From an uncultured Clostridia bacterium (GTDB taxonomy: Bacteria > Bacillota > Clostridia > TANB77 > CAG-508), in the NCBI GenBank assembly GCA_948505485.1, contig CAOPQH010000007.1, forward strand, positions 1 to 24,967: DNA of 24,967 nucleotides, in the 5' to 3' direction. The notes beneath the pieces are model-generated. The model saw nothing but the letters and a program-made list of their open reading frames with translations. It ran no database searches and was not told the DNA's origin. Positions 1 to 7,000 of the stretch are shown piece by piece (the stretch's first letter is position 1; each line of letters starts with the position of its first letter). Both the position numbers and the translations under genes were made by a program.

Positions 1-115
1 TTTTTAGGTCTGCTTCTATTTGTTTTCTTGTTTTTGCCATGTGACCTGGGTACCACGATAGTGGGACAGATAGACAACTTTTATCTGCATCGTTTTCTTT
101 ATTTTTTTTTGACAT
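1..115 (-). CDS. rbgA: RbgA/YlqF ribosome-biogenesis GTPase, N-terminal fragment (runs off the left edge)
   Basis: RbgA is a circularly permuted GTPase needed for late assembly of the 50S ribosomal subunit. The 38 codons visible here include SWYPGHMAKTRKQIEADLK, which matches the diagnostic N-terminus of the family (W-[FY]-P-G-H-M-A-K-x-[RK]). The roughly 18 residues before it (MSKKNKENDADKSC...) are polar and look unrelated to RbgA, which normally reaches the WFPGHM motif within about five residues. The ATG at 115 has a strong ribosome binding site (GGAAGTGAT, about 117-127). It lies 38 bp downstream of the last recombinase gene with no terminator between. I infer that the element has inserted into the 5' end of the host gene and supplies a replacement start and ribosome binding site. 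The GTPase motifs themselves are outside the window. Confidence 0.85.
   Translation of the reverse strand, partial: MSKKNKENDADKSCLSVPLSWYPGHMAKTRKQIEADLK
36..115. other. Probable element/chromosome junction (attachment-site region) in rbgA
   Basis: The change from non-conserved to conserved RbgA sequence falls at about 50-66, beside a GGTACC palindrome at 49-54. Nearby is an inverted repeat, CAGATA (67-72) and TATCTG (82-87), with a 9-bp spacer. Serine integrases cross over at a central dinucleotide within short imperfect palindromes, so the crossover is probably in this stretch. The exact core cannot be set without the other element end or an empty site. Confidence 0.45.
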
Positions 116-153
116 ATTATCACTTCCTTTATCATATTTTTTCTATATTTCAT

Positions 154-1773
154 TTAATAATTTACACAATTCTTTTCTATTATATCACAGTTATATTTTT
201 TTAGAAAGTCAATAGCTTCAAAAAATTCATCTTCATATTTAAAAACTATTTTTATATTACCATTATCGTAAACATAAATATCATCTATTAATTCATCTAC
301 AACTTTTTTTGATAAATGCTGTAATTTATAATTTTCTTTAAATTTGTTTATCCATTCCTTATTTTTATCTGATTTAAAATTGATTTTTTTTAATTTTTCG
401 CTTATTTCCTTTTTTTCTCTAATAAGTCTTTTTAGGCAATTATTATATTCATTTTCATATTCTGTATATTCTTCTCTTGTTATAAATTTGCAAATCAAGT
501 CATCCTTTATTGCTTCTTTTAATTTTTCGTATTTTAAAATATTATTATCTATATCTAATAATCTTGTTTCTAGTATTTCTTCATCATAATTTATATTGTT
601 ATAACTAATAACTCTATCAATATCCATATCTATGTCAATAACTAATTCTATTTGTTTGTTTATTAGATTTAATACCATTTCTTTCAGTTTTTCTTTTTTT
701 ATTGAATGATTAGTACACGATTTTTCTCTTAAAAAAGATGTACAATAATAATATTCATATTTTTTTATTTTCTTTATTGTAAACGAATTTCCACAATCAT
801 TACATCTTAAATGTCCTGAAAATGTATCATACTCTTTGTTTTTATTCACTTTTATATCTCTATCATAGATTATATCTTGTACTTGATTAAAATCTTCTCT
901 ACTAATAATTGCCTCGTGATGATTAGGTATTATGATCCAATCTTCAAAACTATTTTCAACAACTTTGTGTATTTTATGACTTATTGTTCTTTTTTTGCTT
1001 TGAATTAAATCTCCTGTATAGGTCTGATTTTTTAATATCTTATCTAACTTTTTGCTATCCCAATATTTAGTTTTCTCTGTTACTTTAAAATTGTAATCTG
1101 TATCTTGCATTTGATATAGTCTTGGTGGTAATATTCCAAATTTATTTAATTCATCTATAACTTCTGTTTTGCTTTTTCCATTTAATATCATTTTGAATAT
1201 CTTTTTTACGATTTTTGAGGCATATTTATCTATTATAAGTTTGTGTTTATCTCTTGGATTTTTTTTGTATCCGTAAGGTGCAACTGAACCTATAAACTCT
1301 CCATTAGCTTTTTTTGTATTTAAAACACTTCGTACTTTATTTGATATATCCCTCGCATATTCATCATTCATTAAGTTCTTAAAAGGAACAATTATATTGT
1401 TAATAGATTTTGGGTCTTTATAACTATCTACATTATCATTTATAGCTATAAATCTTACATTATATGATGGAAAAACTTGCTCTATATAATTACCTACTTC
1501 TATATAATTTCTTCCAAATCTTGATAAATCTTTTACTATAACAGTATTTATTTTTCCCTCTTTAATATCATTAAGTAATCTTTGGAAATCTGGTCTATTA
1601 AAATCTGTCCCTGTAAATCCATCATCTATATAATAGTCATAGATTTTTAAATCTTTTTCTTTCTTTAAAAACAAATTTATTAAATTTTTTTGGTTAGTAA
1701 TACTATTTGATTCCATTTTATCTCCATCATCACTTGATAATCTTAAATAAACACCTACTTTCCATTTAATCAC
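154..1773 (-). CDS. Large serine recombinase (site-specific integrase/excisionase subunit)
   Basis: 539 aa large serine recombinase of the Tn4451 TnpX / Tn5397 TndX type, which catalyses integration and excision through a 5'-phosphoserine link to DNA. An N-terminal resolvase domain has the catalytic serine in YLRLSSDDGD (about residues 9-18) and the arginine motif VKDLSRFGRN (about 80-89). Next come the recombinase domain (PYGYKKNP and following helices), a zinc ribbon (CNDCG, then YYCTSF and SCTN, about 320-350) and a coiled-coil stretch. The GTG start at 1773 overlaps the end of the upstream recombinase by 8 bp, so the two are translationally coupled. It is a full-length paralogue of its neighbour, especially in the catalytic domain. 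The pair probably acts together. It is the last element gene before the rbgA junction. Confidence 0.95.
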   Translation of the reverse strand: MIKWKVGVYLRLSSDDGDKMESNSITNQKNLINLFLKKEKDLKIYDYYIDDGFTGTDFNRPDFQRLLNDIKEGKINTVIVKDLSRFGRNYIEVGNYIEQVFPSYNVRFIAINDNVDSYKDPKSINNIIVPFKNLMNDEYARDISNKVRSVLNTKKANGEFIGSVAPYGYKKNPRDKHKLIIDKYASKIVKKIFKMILNGKSKTEVIDELNKFGILPPRLYQMQDTDYNFKVTEKTKYWDSKKLDKILKNQTYTGDLIQSKKRTISHKIHKVVENSFEDWIIIPNHHEAIISREDFNQVQDIIYDRDIKVNKNKEYDTFSGHLRCNDCGNSFTIKKIKKYEYYYCTSFLREKSCTNHSIKKEKLKEMVLNLINKQIELVIDIDMDIDRVISYNNINYDEEILETRLLDIDNNILKYEKLKEAIKDDLICKFITREEYTEYENEYNNCLKRLIREKKEISEKLKKINFKSDKNKEWINKFKENYKLQHLSKKVVDELIDDIYVYDNGNIKIVFKYEDEFFEAIDFLKKYNCDIIEKNCVNY

Positions 1774-3430
1774 TATTTATCACTTCCTTACTACTAACAA
1801 ATTCTAATGCTTTTTTATATTCATCTTGATATTTGAATTTTATTGTAACATTGCCACCCTCGTGTACATATATTGTGTCAATTAGCTCATCTATTACATC
1901 TTTACTTAATGTTTTAATTTTTTTATTTCTTTTAAAATGTTCTATCCAATAATCATCTTTTTTTAGATTTTTTATGTTCTCTAAATATATTGTTTCTAAT
2001 GCCTTTATTTCTTTATTTATGATTTCTATTCTTTCATCATAGTCTTTGGCATAAGTCAAATATTCTTCTTTACTAATCTTTTCAAATTTCCAATCTTCAT
2101 AAGAAACCTTTTTCAATTTTCTTAATTTATCAATGTCATTATTCATTTTTTCTACTTGACTTGAGTATTCTCTCTCATATTTACTACTTAGTCCATCTTT
2201 CTTTAATTTACTTATAGTCTTTTCTAGTTCCAATACCAACTTTACTTGTAATAATATCATCTCTAAAACTATATTATTAAGGTCTGCTGTTCTTATTTTA
2301 TGAGGAGAACATACATTACTTTGTGTCTTATAACTTCTGCAGTAAAAGTTTGAGCATTCCCTTTTTTCTCTATAATCTTCCATTCTACACATTGCGTGTC
2401 CACAATCTGCACACTTTATTTTCCAACTATAAATTGATGGTTGTGATGGCTTTTTTCTATTGCACTTCCTATCTTCTATCAGTTTGCCAACCTTTTTAAA
2501 TTCTTCTATTTCAACAATTCCTTTGTGTGTTCCGTTTACAATAATCCATTCTTCTTTTGGTTTTGCCACTTGTTTATGATTTTTGTAACTTATTGAGCCT
2601 GTCCTATTATAAACTAAATTCCCTATATAAGTTTCATTAGTAAGAATATTTGAAATTGTTGTCTTGCTCCACCTATATTTGCTTTCTTCATTTGCATCTA
2701 AACTAATGTTGTATTTATTTCTTCTTTGAATTTCTTTTCTACATAAAATATTATTGTTATTCAAATATTGACATATCTTTAATGTTCCATCTCCTTTTAG
2801 TGCCATTTCATATATAAGTCTTACATTTCTTGCTTCATCTTCATCAATAATAAGCTGATAGATATTTTCTGGATTTTTTTTATATCCATAAGGTGTTGTA
2901 CCTCCTACAAACTCTCCGTTTTTAGATTTTGTTAATAATACACTTCTTACTTTATTAGATATATCTCTAGCATATTCGTCATTCATTAAATTTTTAAATG
3001 GTACAATAACATTATTTATTGACTTTGGGTCTTTATAACTATCTACATTATCGTTTATTGCAATAAATCTTATATTATATAAAGGAAAAATCTGCTCTAT
3101 ATAATTACCTACTTCTATATAATTTCTTCCAAATCTTGATAAATCTTTAACTATAATTGTATTTATTTTTCCATTTACCATATCATTAAACATTCTTTTG
3201 AACTCTGGTCTATGAAAAGTTGTCCCACTATAACCATCATCTGCATAATAATCTACAATTTTCAAATTTTCTTCATTTTTTAAATAATATGTTATTAGTT
3301 CTCTTTGATTTTTTATACTATCTGATTCTGCATTATCTCCATCATCACTTGATAATCTTAAATATATTCCCACTTTCCACTCTATTTTTTGACATCTGTT
3401 AGCAAGTTTTTTACTTTTTCTACCTGCCAT
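1766..3430 (-). CDS. Large serine recombinase (second copy)
   Basis: 554 aa large serine recombinase. The catalytic serine lies in YLRLSSDDGD (about residues 24-33), followed by the VKDLSRFGRN arginine motif, a recombinase domain beginning near PYGYKKNP, and a zinc ribbon (CADCGHAMC, then FYCRSY and a downstream Cys-Pro-His). A long Lys/Glu-rich coiled coil precedes the C-terminus. The ATG at 3430 follows AAAAGGAAAA and overlaps the preceding small recombinase-like gene by 11 bp. It overlaps the next recombinase by 8 bp. The three therefore form one operon. Tandem unequal serine recombinases suggest each handles a different attachment half-site or direction, which is inference. Confidence 0.95.
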   Translation of the reverse strand: MAGRKSKKLANRCQKIEWKVGIYLRLSSDDGDNAESDSIKNQRELITYYLKNEENLKIVDYYADDGYSGTTFHRPEFKRMFNDMVNGKINTIIVKDLSRFGRNYIEVGNYIEQIFPLYNIRFIAINDNVDSYKDPKSINNVIVPFKNLMNDEYARDISNKVRSVLLTKSKNGEFVGGTTPYGYKKNPENIYQLIIDEDEARNVRLIYEMALKGDGTLKICQYLNNNNILCRKEIQRRNKYNISLDANEESKYRWSKTTISNILTNETYIGNLVYNRTGSISYKNHKQVAKPKEEWIIVNGTHKGIVEIEEFKKVGKLIEDRKCNRKKPSQPSIYSWKIKCADCGHAMCRMEDYREKRECSNFYCRSYKTQSNVCSPHKIRTADLNNIVLEMILLQVKLVLELEKTISKLKKDGLSSKYEREYSSQVEKMNNDIDKLRKLKKVSYEDWKFEKISKEEYLTYAKDYDERIEIINKEIKALETIYLENIKNLKKDDYWIEHFKRNKKIKTLSKDVIDELIDTIYVHEGGNVTIKFKYQDEYKKALEFVSSKEVINSD

Positions 3431-3848
3431 TATATTGTTTTCCTTTTACACAAGCTATTTTCTTTAAAAAATCGTTTTTTATCTTTTTCTGCATATTATA
3501 AAAGTCATTATTATCTCTAACAGATGTTAATTTTACATTTCGTGGAAGCAAACAATTACTAACAAAATTATCAAGTTCTAATATATTTCTGCTAATTCTT
3601 GAGTAATCACTTACTAATATTTCTTTAATATTACCCTTTTCAATCTGTAATAACATTTTTTCTAGCATTGGTCTTTTTAAATTCAATCCCGAATAACCAT
3701 CATCAATATAGTAGCCAGTTATAGTATAATTCCTTTTCTTTTCTAAATATTCTTCAATTATATTTTTTTGAAGATTTTTTGTTTCATCAACTTGATTCTT
3801 ATTCCCAACCCTTATATAAACCGCAACTTTAATTTTTTCATTTTTCAT
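3420..3848 (-). CDS. Small serine-recombinase-like protein lacking the catalytic serine
   Basis: 142 aa protein corresponding only to the resolvase catalytic fold. YIRVGNKNQ (about residues 10-18) aligns with YLRLSSDDG of its neighbours, putting Gly (codon GGG) where the nucleophilic Ser should be. The arginine motif survives as VSDYSRISRN (about 79-88). There is no recombinase DNA-binding domain and no zinc ribbon; the protein stops just after the long-helix region. The start ATG follows GAAAGGAGAAAG. It is the first gene of the three-recombinase operon and is in frame throughout, so it looks maintained rather than decaying. A non-catalytic partner or directionality role is plausible but unproven. 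Confidence 0.85.
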   Translation of the reverse strand: MKNEKIKVAVYIRVGNKNQVDETKNLQKNIIEEYLEKKRNYTITGYYIDDGYSGLNLKRPMLEKMLLQIEKGNIKEILVSDYSRISRNILELDNFVSNCLLPRNVKLTSVRDNNDFYNMQKKIKNDFLKKIACVKGKQYNGR

Positions 3849-3934
3849 AACACTTTCTCCTTTCGTGCTAATTTTAGAAAAGATAAAAATGTTTTTCCAT
3901 TGTGTGATTACTTGCTATCGCATACTTGCAAGAT

Positions 3935-4210
3935 TTATTCATATATGCTTTTAATAACATTTGTAATACAAGACTCTGCTGTTCTTGTATTATTTGAAAA
4001 TTCTATCTTTACTAGCTTACCATTAACTTTAAATATATAAGGATTTGATGCACTACTTAAAAAATCCAGTATTCTATCTTTACTGGATTTTCGCTTATTT
4101 ATATTGATATTAGAAATATCTTCTATATCATTTGCATTAACTTCGTCTATACTAATATTTTTACATTTTTCTAATTTTTGCTCTAATTTCTCTATATCAA
4201 TTTTATTCAC
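3935..4210 (-). CDS. Small conserved ICE protein (DUF6870-like)
   Basis: 91 aa from the GTG at 4210, which sits about six bases after AGGTGG; an earlier GTG at 4219 has no suitable ribosome binding site. The N-terminal half is acidic and helical. The C-terminal half (DRILDFLSSASNPYIFKVNG, then LVKIEF) resembles a family of small proteins found beside recombinases in Tn1549-like elements, in which a RxxDFxxxxxNPYxFxxxxxxVKxxF pattern recurs. The usual Cys of that pattern is replaced here. The function is unknown. It overlaps the upstream gene by 8 bp and lies just before the recombinase operon. Confidence 0.65.
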   Translation of the reverse strand: MNKIDIEKLEQKLEKCKNISIDEVNANDIEDISNININKRKSSKDRILDFLSSASNPYIFKVNGKLVKIEFSNNTRTAESCITNVIKSIYE

Positions 4211-4613
4211 ATTTACCACCTACCATATTAGCATTAGTGGTTTTCCTTTTTATATACTCTACTGCATTATCTGGCGAATAAAGTTTAGCAACTACTAAAA
4301 ATTCGCTTACAATATCTTTCAATTCAATGGTTCTATTTGATTTCATAAGGTTTTTAAACACTATATAAGCATAAGAAAGTATTTGTTCAATATTCAAACT
4401 CCAATATAAATCAATTTTTTCTATAAATTCAACATCAACTAAATCAACTAATTTATTTTTGTCTATGTTTACAATTACTGTTGTAACATTGTTCATTATT
4501 TCTTCAAATTTATCCTTATTCTCTGTTTCTTTAAAACCTATAATAAAATAACCTACCATTTGTTTTACAGAATATCTTTCGTATAATAATTTCTCTAATA
4601 TTTTTTCTTCCAT
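4203..4613 (-). CDS. Hypothetical helical protein
   Basis: 136 aa, mostly alpha-helical by composition, with no signal peptide and no membrane segment. I do not recognise a domain. The ATG at 4613 follows AAAGGAATAAGAA. It overlaps the next small protein, so the two are coupled. Its position between the MazF gene and the recombinase operon suggests an ICE maintenance or regulatory role, but nothing in the sequence proves this. Confidence 0.65.
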   Translation of the reverse strand: MEEKILEKLLYERYSVKQMVGYFIIGFKETENKDKFEEIMNNVTTVIVNIDKNKLVDLVDVEFIEKIDLYWSLNIEQILSYAYIVFKNLMKSNRTIELKDIVSEFLVVAKLYSPDNAVEYIKRKTTNANMVGGKCE

Positions 4614-4635
4614 TTCTTATTCCTTTCCAATAAAA

Positions 4636-4666
4636 AAGAAACAAGTAACTTTAACACCTGTTTCTT
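4636..4666 (-). terminator. Intrinsic terminator after the mazF gene
   Basis: Ten-base arms at 4657-4666 and 4636-4645 (AAGAAACAGG against CTTGTTTCTT, one mismatch) form a hairpin. A T-rich tract follows on the minus strand. The first arm overlaps the mazF stop codon. Confidence 0.8.
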
Positions 4667-5039
4667 AATATTTGTCTTTTATTCCTTGAGCAATTTTCAT
4701 TGCTATATCTAATTTTTTCATTATATTGGGTGGCAATTTTCCTAATCTATCGCCTAATCTACTCTTATCTATCGTTCTTATTTGCTCTGCTAATATTGTT
4801 GAATCGCATTTTAGCTTTCCAAATTGTTTTACATCTATATGTGTAGGTTGTGGATTAACAATATCTAATCTTTTAGTAAACGGAAGTACAATTGTAGTTG
4901 GAGAATATTCATTGCCTGTATTATTTTGTACTATAACAACTGGTCTATTTCCTTTCTGTTCACTTCCTACTGCTTCAAACAGTTTAGCATAATATATTTC
5001 TCCTCTATAAATTTGTCTTGTTTCTCTTTTTGTTTCCAC
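4665..5039 (-). CDS. MazF/PemK-family toxin (endoribonuclease)
   Basis: About 124 aa. MazF toxins are sequence-specific mRNA endonucleases. Diagnostic features are RGEIYYAKL near the start, the conserved GSEQKGNRPVVIVQN segment, YSPTTIVLP, and CDSTILAEQIRTIDKSRLG near residue 85. I prefer the GTG at 5039, eight bases after GGAGG; the ATG at 5054 lies on that ribosome binding site and has none of its own. The upstream gene encodes a membrane peptide, not a recognisable MazE antitoxin, so this is an orphan-type MazF like those common in Clostridia ICEs. It overlaps the upstream gene by 35 bp and ends in a strong terminator. Confidence 0.9.
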   Translation of the reverse strand: METKRETRQIYRGEIYYAKLFEAVGSEQKGNRPVVIVQNNTGNEYSPTTIVLPFTKRLDIVNPQPTHIDVKQFGKLKCDSTILAEQIRTIDKSRLGDRLGKLPPNIMKKLDIAMKIAQGIKDKY

Positions 5040-5199
5040 CTTTATTGCCTCCATTTTTGTAGTTTCTTATATATTCTAATTGCTCATTATCTTCTATTTC
5101 TCGTTCTCTATCTGTCTTGTCCATATTAGCACTTATAAGTAAAATATATGTAAAAAATGTTATTGCTAATAAACTTACTACTATCATTGCTACTATCAT
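5005..5199 (-). CDS. Small single-pass membrane protein
   Basis: 64 aa from the ATG at 5199, preceded by GAGGTGG; the GTG nine bases upstream lies within that ribosome binding site. One hydrophobic helix (about residues 2-25, MIVAMIVVSLLAITFFTYIL) is followed by a charged, Asn/Lys/Gly-rich cytoplasmic tail. Short proteins of this kind precede MazF genes in related elements. It overlaps mazF by 35 bp, so the two are probably coupled. It could be an antitoxin or regulator of the toxin, but no antitoxin fold is recognisable. Confidence 0.7.
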   Translation of the reverse strand: MIVAMIVVSLLAITFFTYILLISANMDKTDREREIEDNEQLEYIRNYKNGGNKGGNKKRNKTNL

Positions 5200-5221
5200 T
5201 CTTTCCACCTCTTTTATATCA

Positions 5222-5249
5222 AGGAACTACCTTATTTCAGATAGTTCCT
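5222..5249. terminator. Hairpin in the leader of the membrane-peptide/mazF operon
   Basis: Perfect 8-bp inverted repeat AGGAACTA (5222-5229) and TAGTTCCT (5242-5249) with a 12-base loop. It lies between the structured RNA and the first gene of the minus-strand operon. No clear T-run follows on the minus strand, so it may be an attenuator or a simple 5'-UTR hairpin. Confidence 0.5.
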
Positions 5250-5269
5250 ATTATTACTTTTCTATCTTC

Positions 5270-5480
5270 ATTACCATTAAATTGTGATTTGCTAAATCAC
5301 CCATAGGAATCTCACCTGCCTGTACACAGACTTGCACTCAATGCTTGGGACGGTTTTATCACGCTCGAACTATGACTATGCAAAAGTATCAATCCACTAA
5401 CATCTTCGCCTTATTGGGTGCAATCCAATATTTTTACATTTTATGAGTTCTGCTCTCTCATAAACGAGCTCTTTTAGTGG
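5270..5480 (-). ncRNA. Candidate structured leader RNA upstream of the mazF operon
   Basis: About 210 bases between the sigma-gene terminator and the membrane-peptide/mazF operon, visibly richer in G+C than its surroundings. On the minus strand, CCACTAA (5480-5474) pairs with TTAGTGG (5400-5394) and closes a junction. That junction holds two hairpins: TTTATGAG/CTCATAAA (5464-5457 with 5447-5440) and TATTGG/CCAATA (5430-5425 with 5417-5412). A 7-bp hairpin GTGATTT-AGC-AAATCAC (5300-5284) lies further down. A TATAAC box at 5487-5482 would start transcription almost exactly at the closing helix. The sequence between 5302 and 5390 has no open reading frame of note. I cannot match it to a named RNA family; riboswitch, attenuator or trans-acting RNA are all possible. 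Confidence 0.55.
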
Positions 5481-5529
5481 TGTTATAATGGTTTATTAAA
5501 TTTTCAATGTGCCTTTTTGAAAGGAATAA

Positions 5530-5573
5530 AAAATACCCCCTCAATCCATAAAGGAAAAGTTTGGGGGTATTTT
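5530..5573. terminator. Strong bidirectional terminator after the sigma-like gene
   Basis: Perfect 11-bp stem AAAATACCCCC (5530-5540) and GGGGGTATTTT (5563-5573). T-rich sequence follows on both strands. It ends the sigma-like gene on the minus strand and isolates the downstream structured leader. Confidence 0.9.
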
Positions 5574-5583
5574 CGGTTTTTTT

Positions 5584-6096
5584 CTAAACTTTTAAAATTT
5601 TTTTCAATTTTTCTAATACTTTAACTTTTCTATCAAATATTGTTGATATACCACAACCTGTATTTCTTGCATATTCTGTCATTGTTTTTTCATTAAAAAA
5701 TAATTCTCTTATCATTTTGTATTCTTCTTTATCTAATTTAAGTAATGCCTTTCTCAATTGCTCTATTTCAATTTTTCTTTCTATTTCAAATTCTGTATCT
5801 TTACTTATATCTGCAATAACTTCTTTATCGTTCATATCTTCGTCAGAATTTAATTCTTCAATAGAAACTACCTGTAGCTTTTGTAATACTTTTTTGCAAT
5901 ACCTATTTCTTTCTATTTCAGTATAGTAATCTTCATATTCTTTTTTAGATACCTCTAACAACATTCCGTGTATGTATATAAATTTCTTTTCATTATATGA
6001 ATTTACTATTTTTCTTCTCTTTTCTAATTCTTCGTATGTTATTTCTTCATAGATACCTTTACCTATTTTTATAAAACATTTTGCATTATCTTTCAT
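5584..6096 (-). CDS. Sigma-70 region-4-like regulator of the ICE
   Basis: 170 aa. The C-terminal third (about residues 112-168) has a sigma-70 region-4 helix-turn-helix: LRKALLKLDKEEYKMIRELF, then MTEYARNTGCGISTIFDRKV, and a basic C-terminal helix. The N-terminal part (FIYIHGMLLEVSKKEYEDYY) matches small ICE-encoded sigma-like proteins that carry a short beta-rich segment followed by a linker. The ATG at 6096 follows GGAGGTTAGAAA. Such proteins are thought to switch on ICE transfer or excision genes, which is family knowledge and not shown here. It is monocistronic: a terminator follows at 5530-5573, and an attenuator-like leader lies upstream at 6184-6380. Confidence 0.8.
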   Translation of the reverse strand: MKDNAKCFIKIGKGIYEEITYEELEKRRKIVNSYNEKKFIYIHGMLLEVSKKEYEDYYTEIERNRYCKKVLQKLQVVSIEELNSDEDMNDKEVIADISKDTEFEIERKIEIEQLRKALLKLDKEEYKMIRELFFNEKTMTEYARNTGCGISTIFDRKVKVLEKLKKILKV

Positions 6097-6183
6097 TTTC
6101 TAACCTCCAAATCATCAAATTTCAAAAAATTCAATGATTTGCAGGTGGGGATTTGTTTCTTATAATGCCTTGCCCTAATATGC

Positions 6184-6227
6184 AAAAAACACCTATGATA
6201 GAACACAAAAATTCTATATAGGTGTTT
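6184..6227 (-). terminator. Intrinsic terminator in the leader of the sigma-like gene (attenuator)
   Basis: Stem AAACACCTAT / ATAGGTGTTT (6227-6218 with 6196-6187), extended inward by ATAGAA/TTCTAT and followed by six T on the minus strand. It lies about 90 bases before the sigma-like start codon and downstream of two large hairpins. Transcription from the upstream region must pass it, so it could act as an attenuator or end a short RNA. Confidence 0.75.
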
Positions 6228-6260
6228 ATATTTGCATTTATAAAATTACTCTTTCTACTA

Positions 6261-6380
6261 CTAATAAAAATCAACATCCATACAACTCTCCAGACTTTTC
6301 TTTAATTTTTGTCTGGTGTACCTTGTATGGATTTCTTTAGTGTTCGGAGTTTATTAAACTCTTTTCACGAACACTATACA
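6261..6380 (-). promoter_or_regulatory. Leader with nested hairpins and a possible six-codon leader peptide
   Basis: Two compound hairpins: TAGTGTTCG/CGAACACTA (6376-6368 with 6346-6338, inner GAGTTT/AAACTC), and ATCCATACAA/TTGTATGGAT (6332-6323 with 6285-6276, inner CCAGAC/GTCTGG). The right arm of the second holds a GGAG ribosome binding site (6291-6288) and, six bases later, an ATG (6281) opening the six-codon frame MDVDFY that stops at 6261. The ribosome binding site and start are thus sequestered in a stem upstream of a terminator. This is the layout of translation-coupled attenuators. A weak -10 (TATAGT, 6378-6373) precedes it. Confidence 0.5.
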
Positions 6381-6405
6381 TTGATTTTATTGTTTCCTTT
6401 TAAAA

Positions 6406-6440
6406 TGTGTAGAAAAAAAGGAATTTGTGTACAAAAAAAG
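6406..6440. repeat. Two tandem copies of TGTGTA[C/G]AAAAAAAG
   Basis: Copies at 6406-6420 (TGTGTAGAAAAAAAG) and 6426-6440 (TGTGTACAAAAAAAG), 20 bp apart. A third copy is at 7428-7442. The end of the second copy also supplies the T-run of the terminator at 6433-6461. Spacing of about two helical turns and reuse beside a promoter suggest a protein-binding site. Confidence 0.55.
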
Positions 6441-6461
6441 ACGCTATTTTAAAATAACGCC
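6433..6461 (-). terminator. Intrinsic terminator after the three-gene small-protein operon
   Basis: On the minus strand GGCGTTATTTT pairs with AAAATAGCGTC (6461-6440, with G-U pairs), followed by seven T. It ends the operon that runs from 7278 to 6486. Confidence 0.75.
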
Positions 6462-6485
6462 TATTTATATTTAATTATTTAAGTA

Positions 6486-6770
6486 TTAAGTTTCAGAAAT
6501 TTTAAGTAATTTTAAAAGTAGATCACTAATCATAGATGTATCTTCTTTTTTCTCAATCATTACTTTTCTTCTTCTATCTAGTCCATTTATAATAGCTCCT
6601 AATTCATACTTATCTACTTTCATTTTATTCTTTAATTTACATATTACTTCACTAATCACATTTGCAGATTTATTTTCTTTTAATACTGCATTTCTAAAAT
6701 CATTTAACGCATACAATACTATTCTTAATTCTTCATCATTTAACTCTATTTTCTTCTTATTATTAAACAT
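6486..6770 (-). CDS. Small helical ICE protein with an internal duplication
   Basis: 94 aa from the ATG at 6770, which follows TGGAGGAACAAA; an in-frame GTG at 6791 lies upstream of that ribosome binding site. Residues 13-48 (ELRIVLYALNDFRNAVLKEN and following) and 55-90 (ELGAIINGLDRRRKVMIEKK and following) align without gaps as two copies of a helix pair ending in a Leu-Lys-rich helix. I do not recognise a function. Similar short proteins occur as conserved hypotheticals in Tn1549-like elements. It is the last gene of a compact three-gene operon. Confidence 0.7.
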   Translation of the reverse strand: MFNNKKKIELNDEELRIVLYALNDFRNAVLKENKSANVISEVICKLKNKMKVDKYELGAIINGLDRRRKVMIEKKEDTSMISDLLLKLLKISET

Positions 6771-6790
6771 TTTGTTCCTCCAAAATATCA

Positions 6791-7000
6791 CTATTTTATA
6801 TTGCTTTCTAATTTATTTAATATTCCATTATACTTATCTCGTAGTTCACTAATATTATTTTTGCTATTACTCATTATATCTTCAATAATTCTATGTTCAA
6901 CTCTAGCAATTTCATCTTTTGAATACTCTTTATCTTCTATAATTTCAATATGATTTATCATATTTCTTTCTTCATCATTAAATATTTTGTACAAGTTCAT
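6791..7000 (-). CDS. Small hypothetical ICE protein
   Basis: 69 aa, acidic and helical, with no membrane segment. It begins with FNDEERNMINHIEIIEDKEY and ends in a coiled-coil-like stretch. The ATG at 7000 overlaps the stop of the upstream gene by four bases (ATGA), so the genes are translationally coupled. The function is unknown. It resembles small conserved proteins that sit between transfer and recombination modules of Clostridia ICEs. Confidence 0.7.
   Translation of the reverse strand: MNLYKIFNDEERNMINHIEIIEDKEYSKDEIARVEHRIIEDIMSNSKNNISELRDKYNGILNKLESNIK

Noticed and set aside
3768..4040. Plus-strand frame opposite the small recombinase-like gene
   Set aside because: Antisense frame spanning a minus-strand promoter region; no recognisable product or start signals.
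5270..5480. Group I/II intron or tRNA-like element
   Set aside because: I could not find a group II domain V, a group I core or a tRNA cloverleaf. The helices seen do not match those classes.
6100..6281. A 47-codon alternative leader frame starting at the ATG next to MDVDFY
   Set aside because: Its ATG overlaps the MDVDFY frame and is further from the ribosome binding site, and it reads through the terminator stem. Coding value is doubtful.
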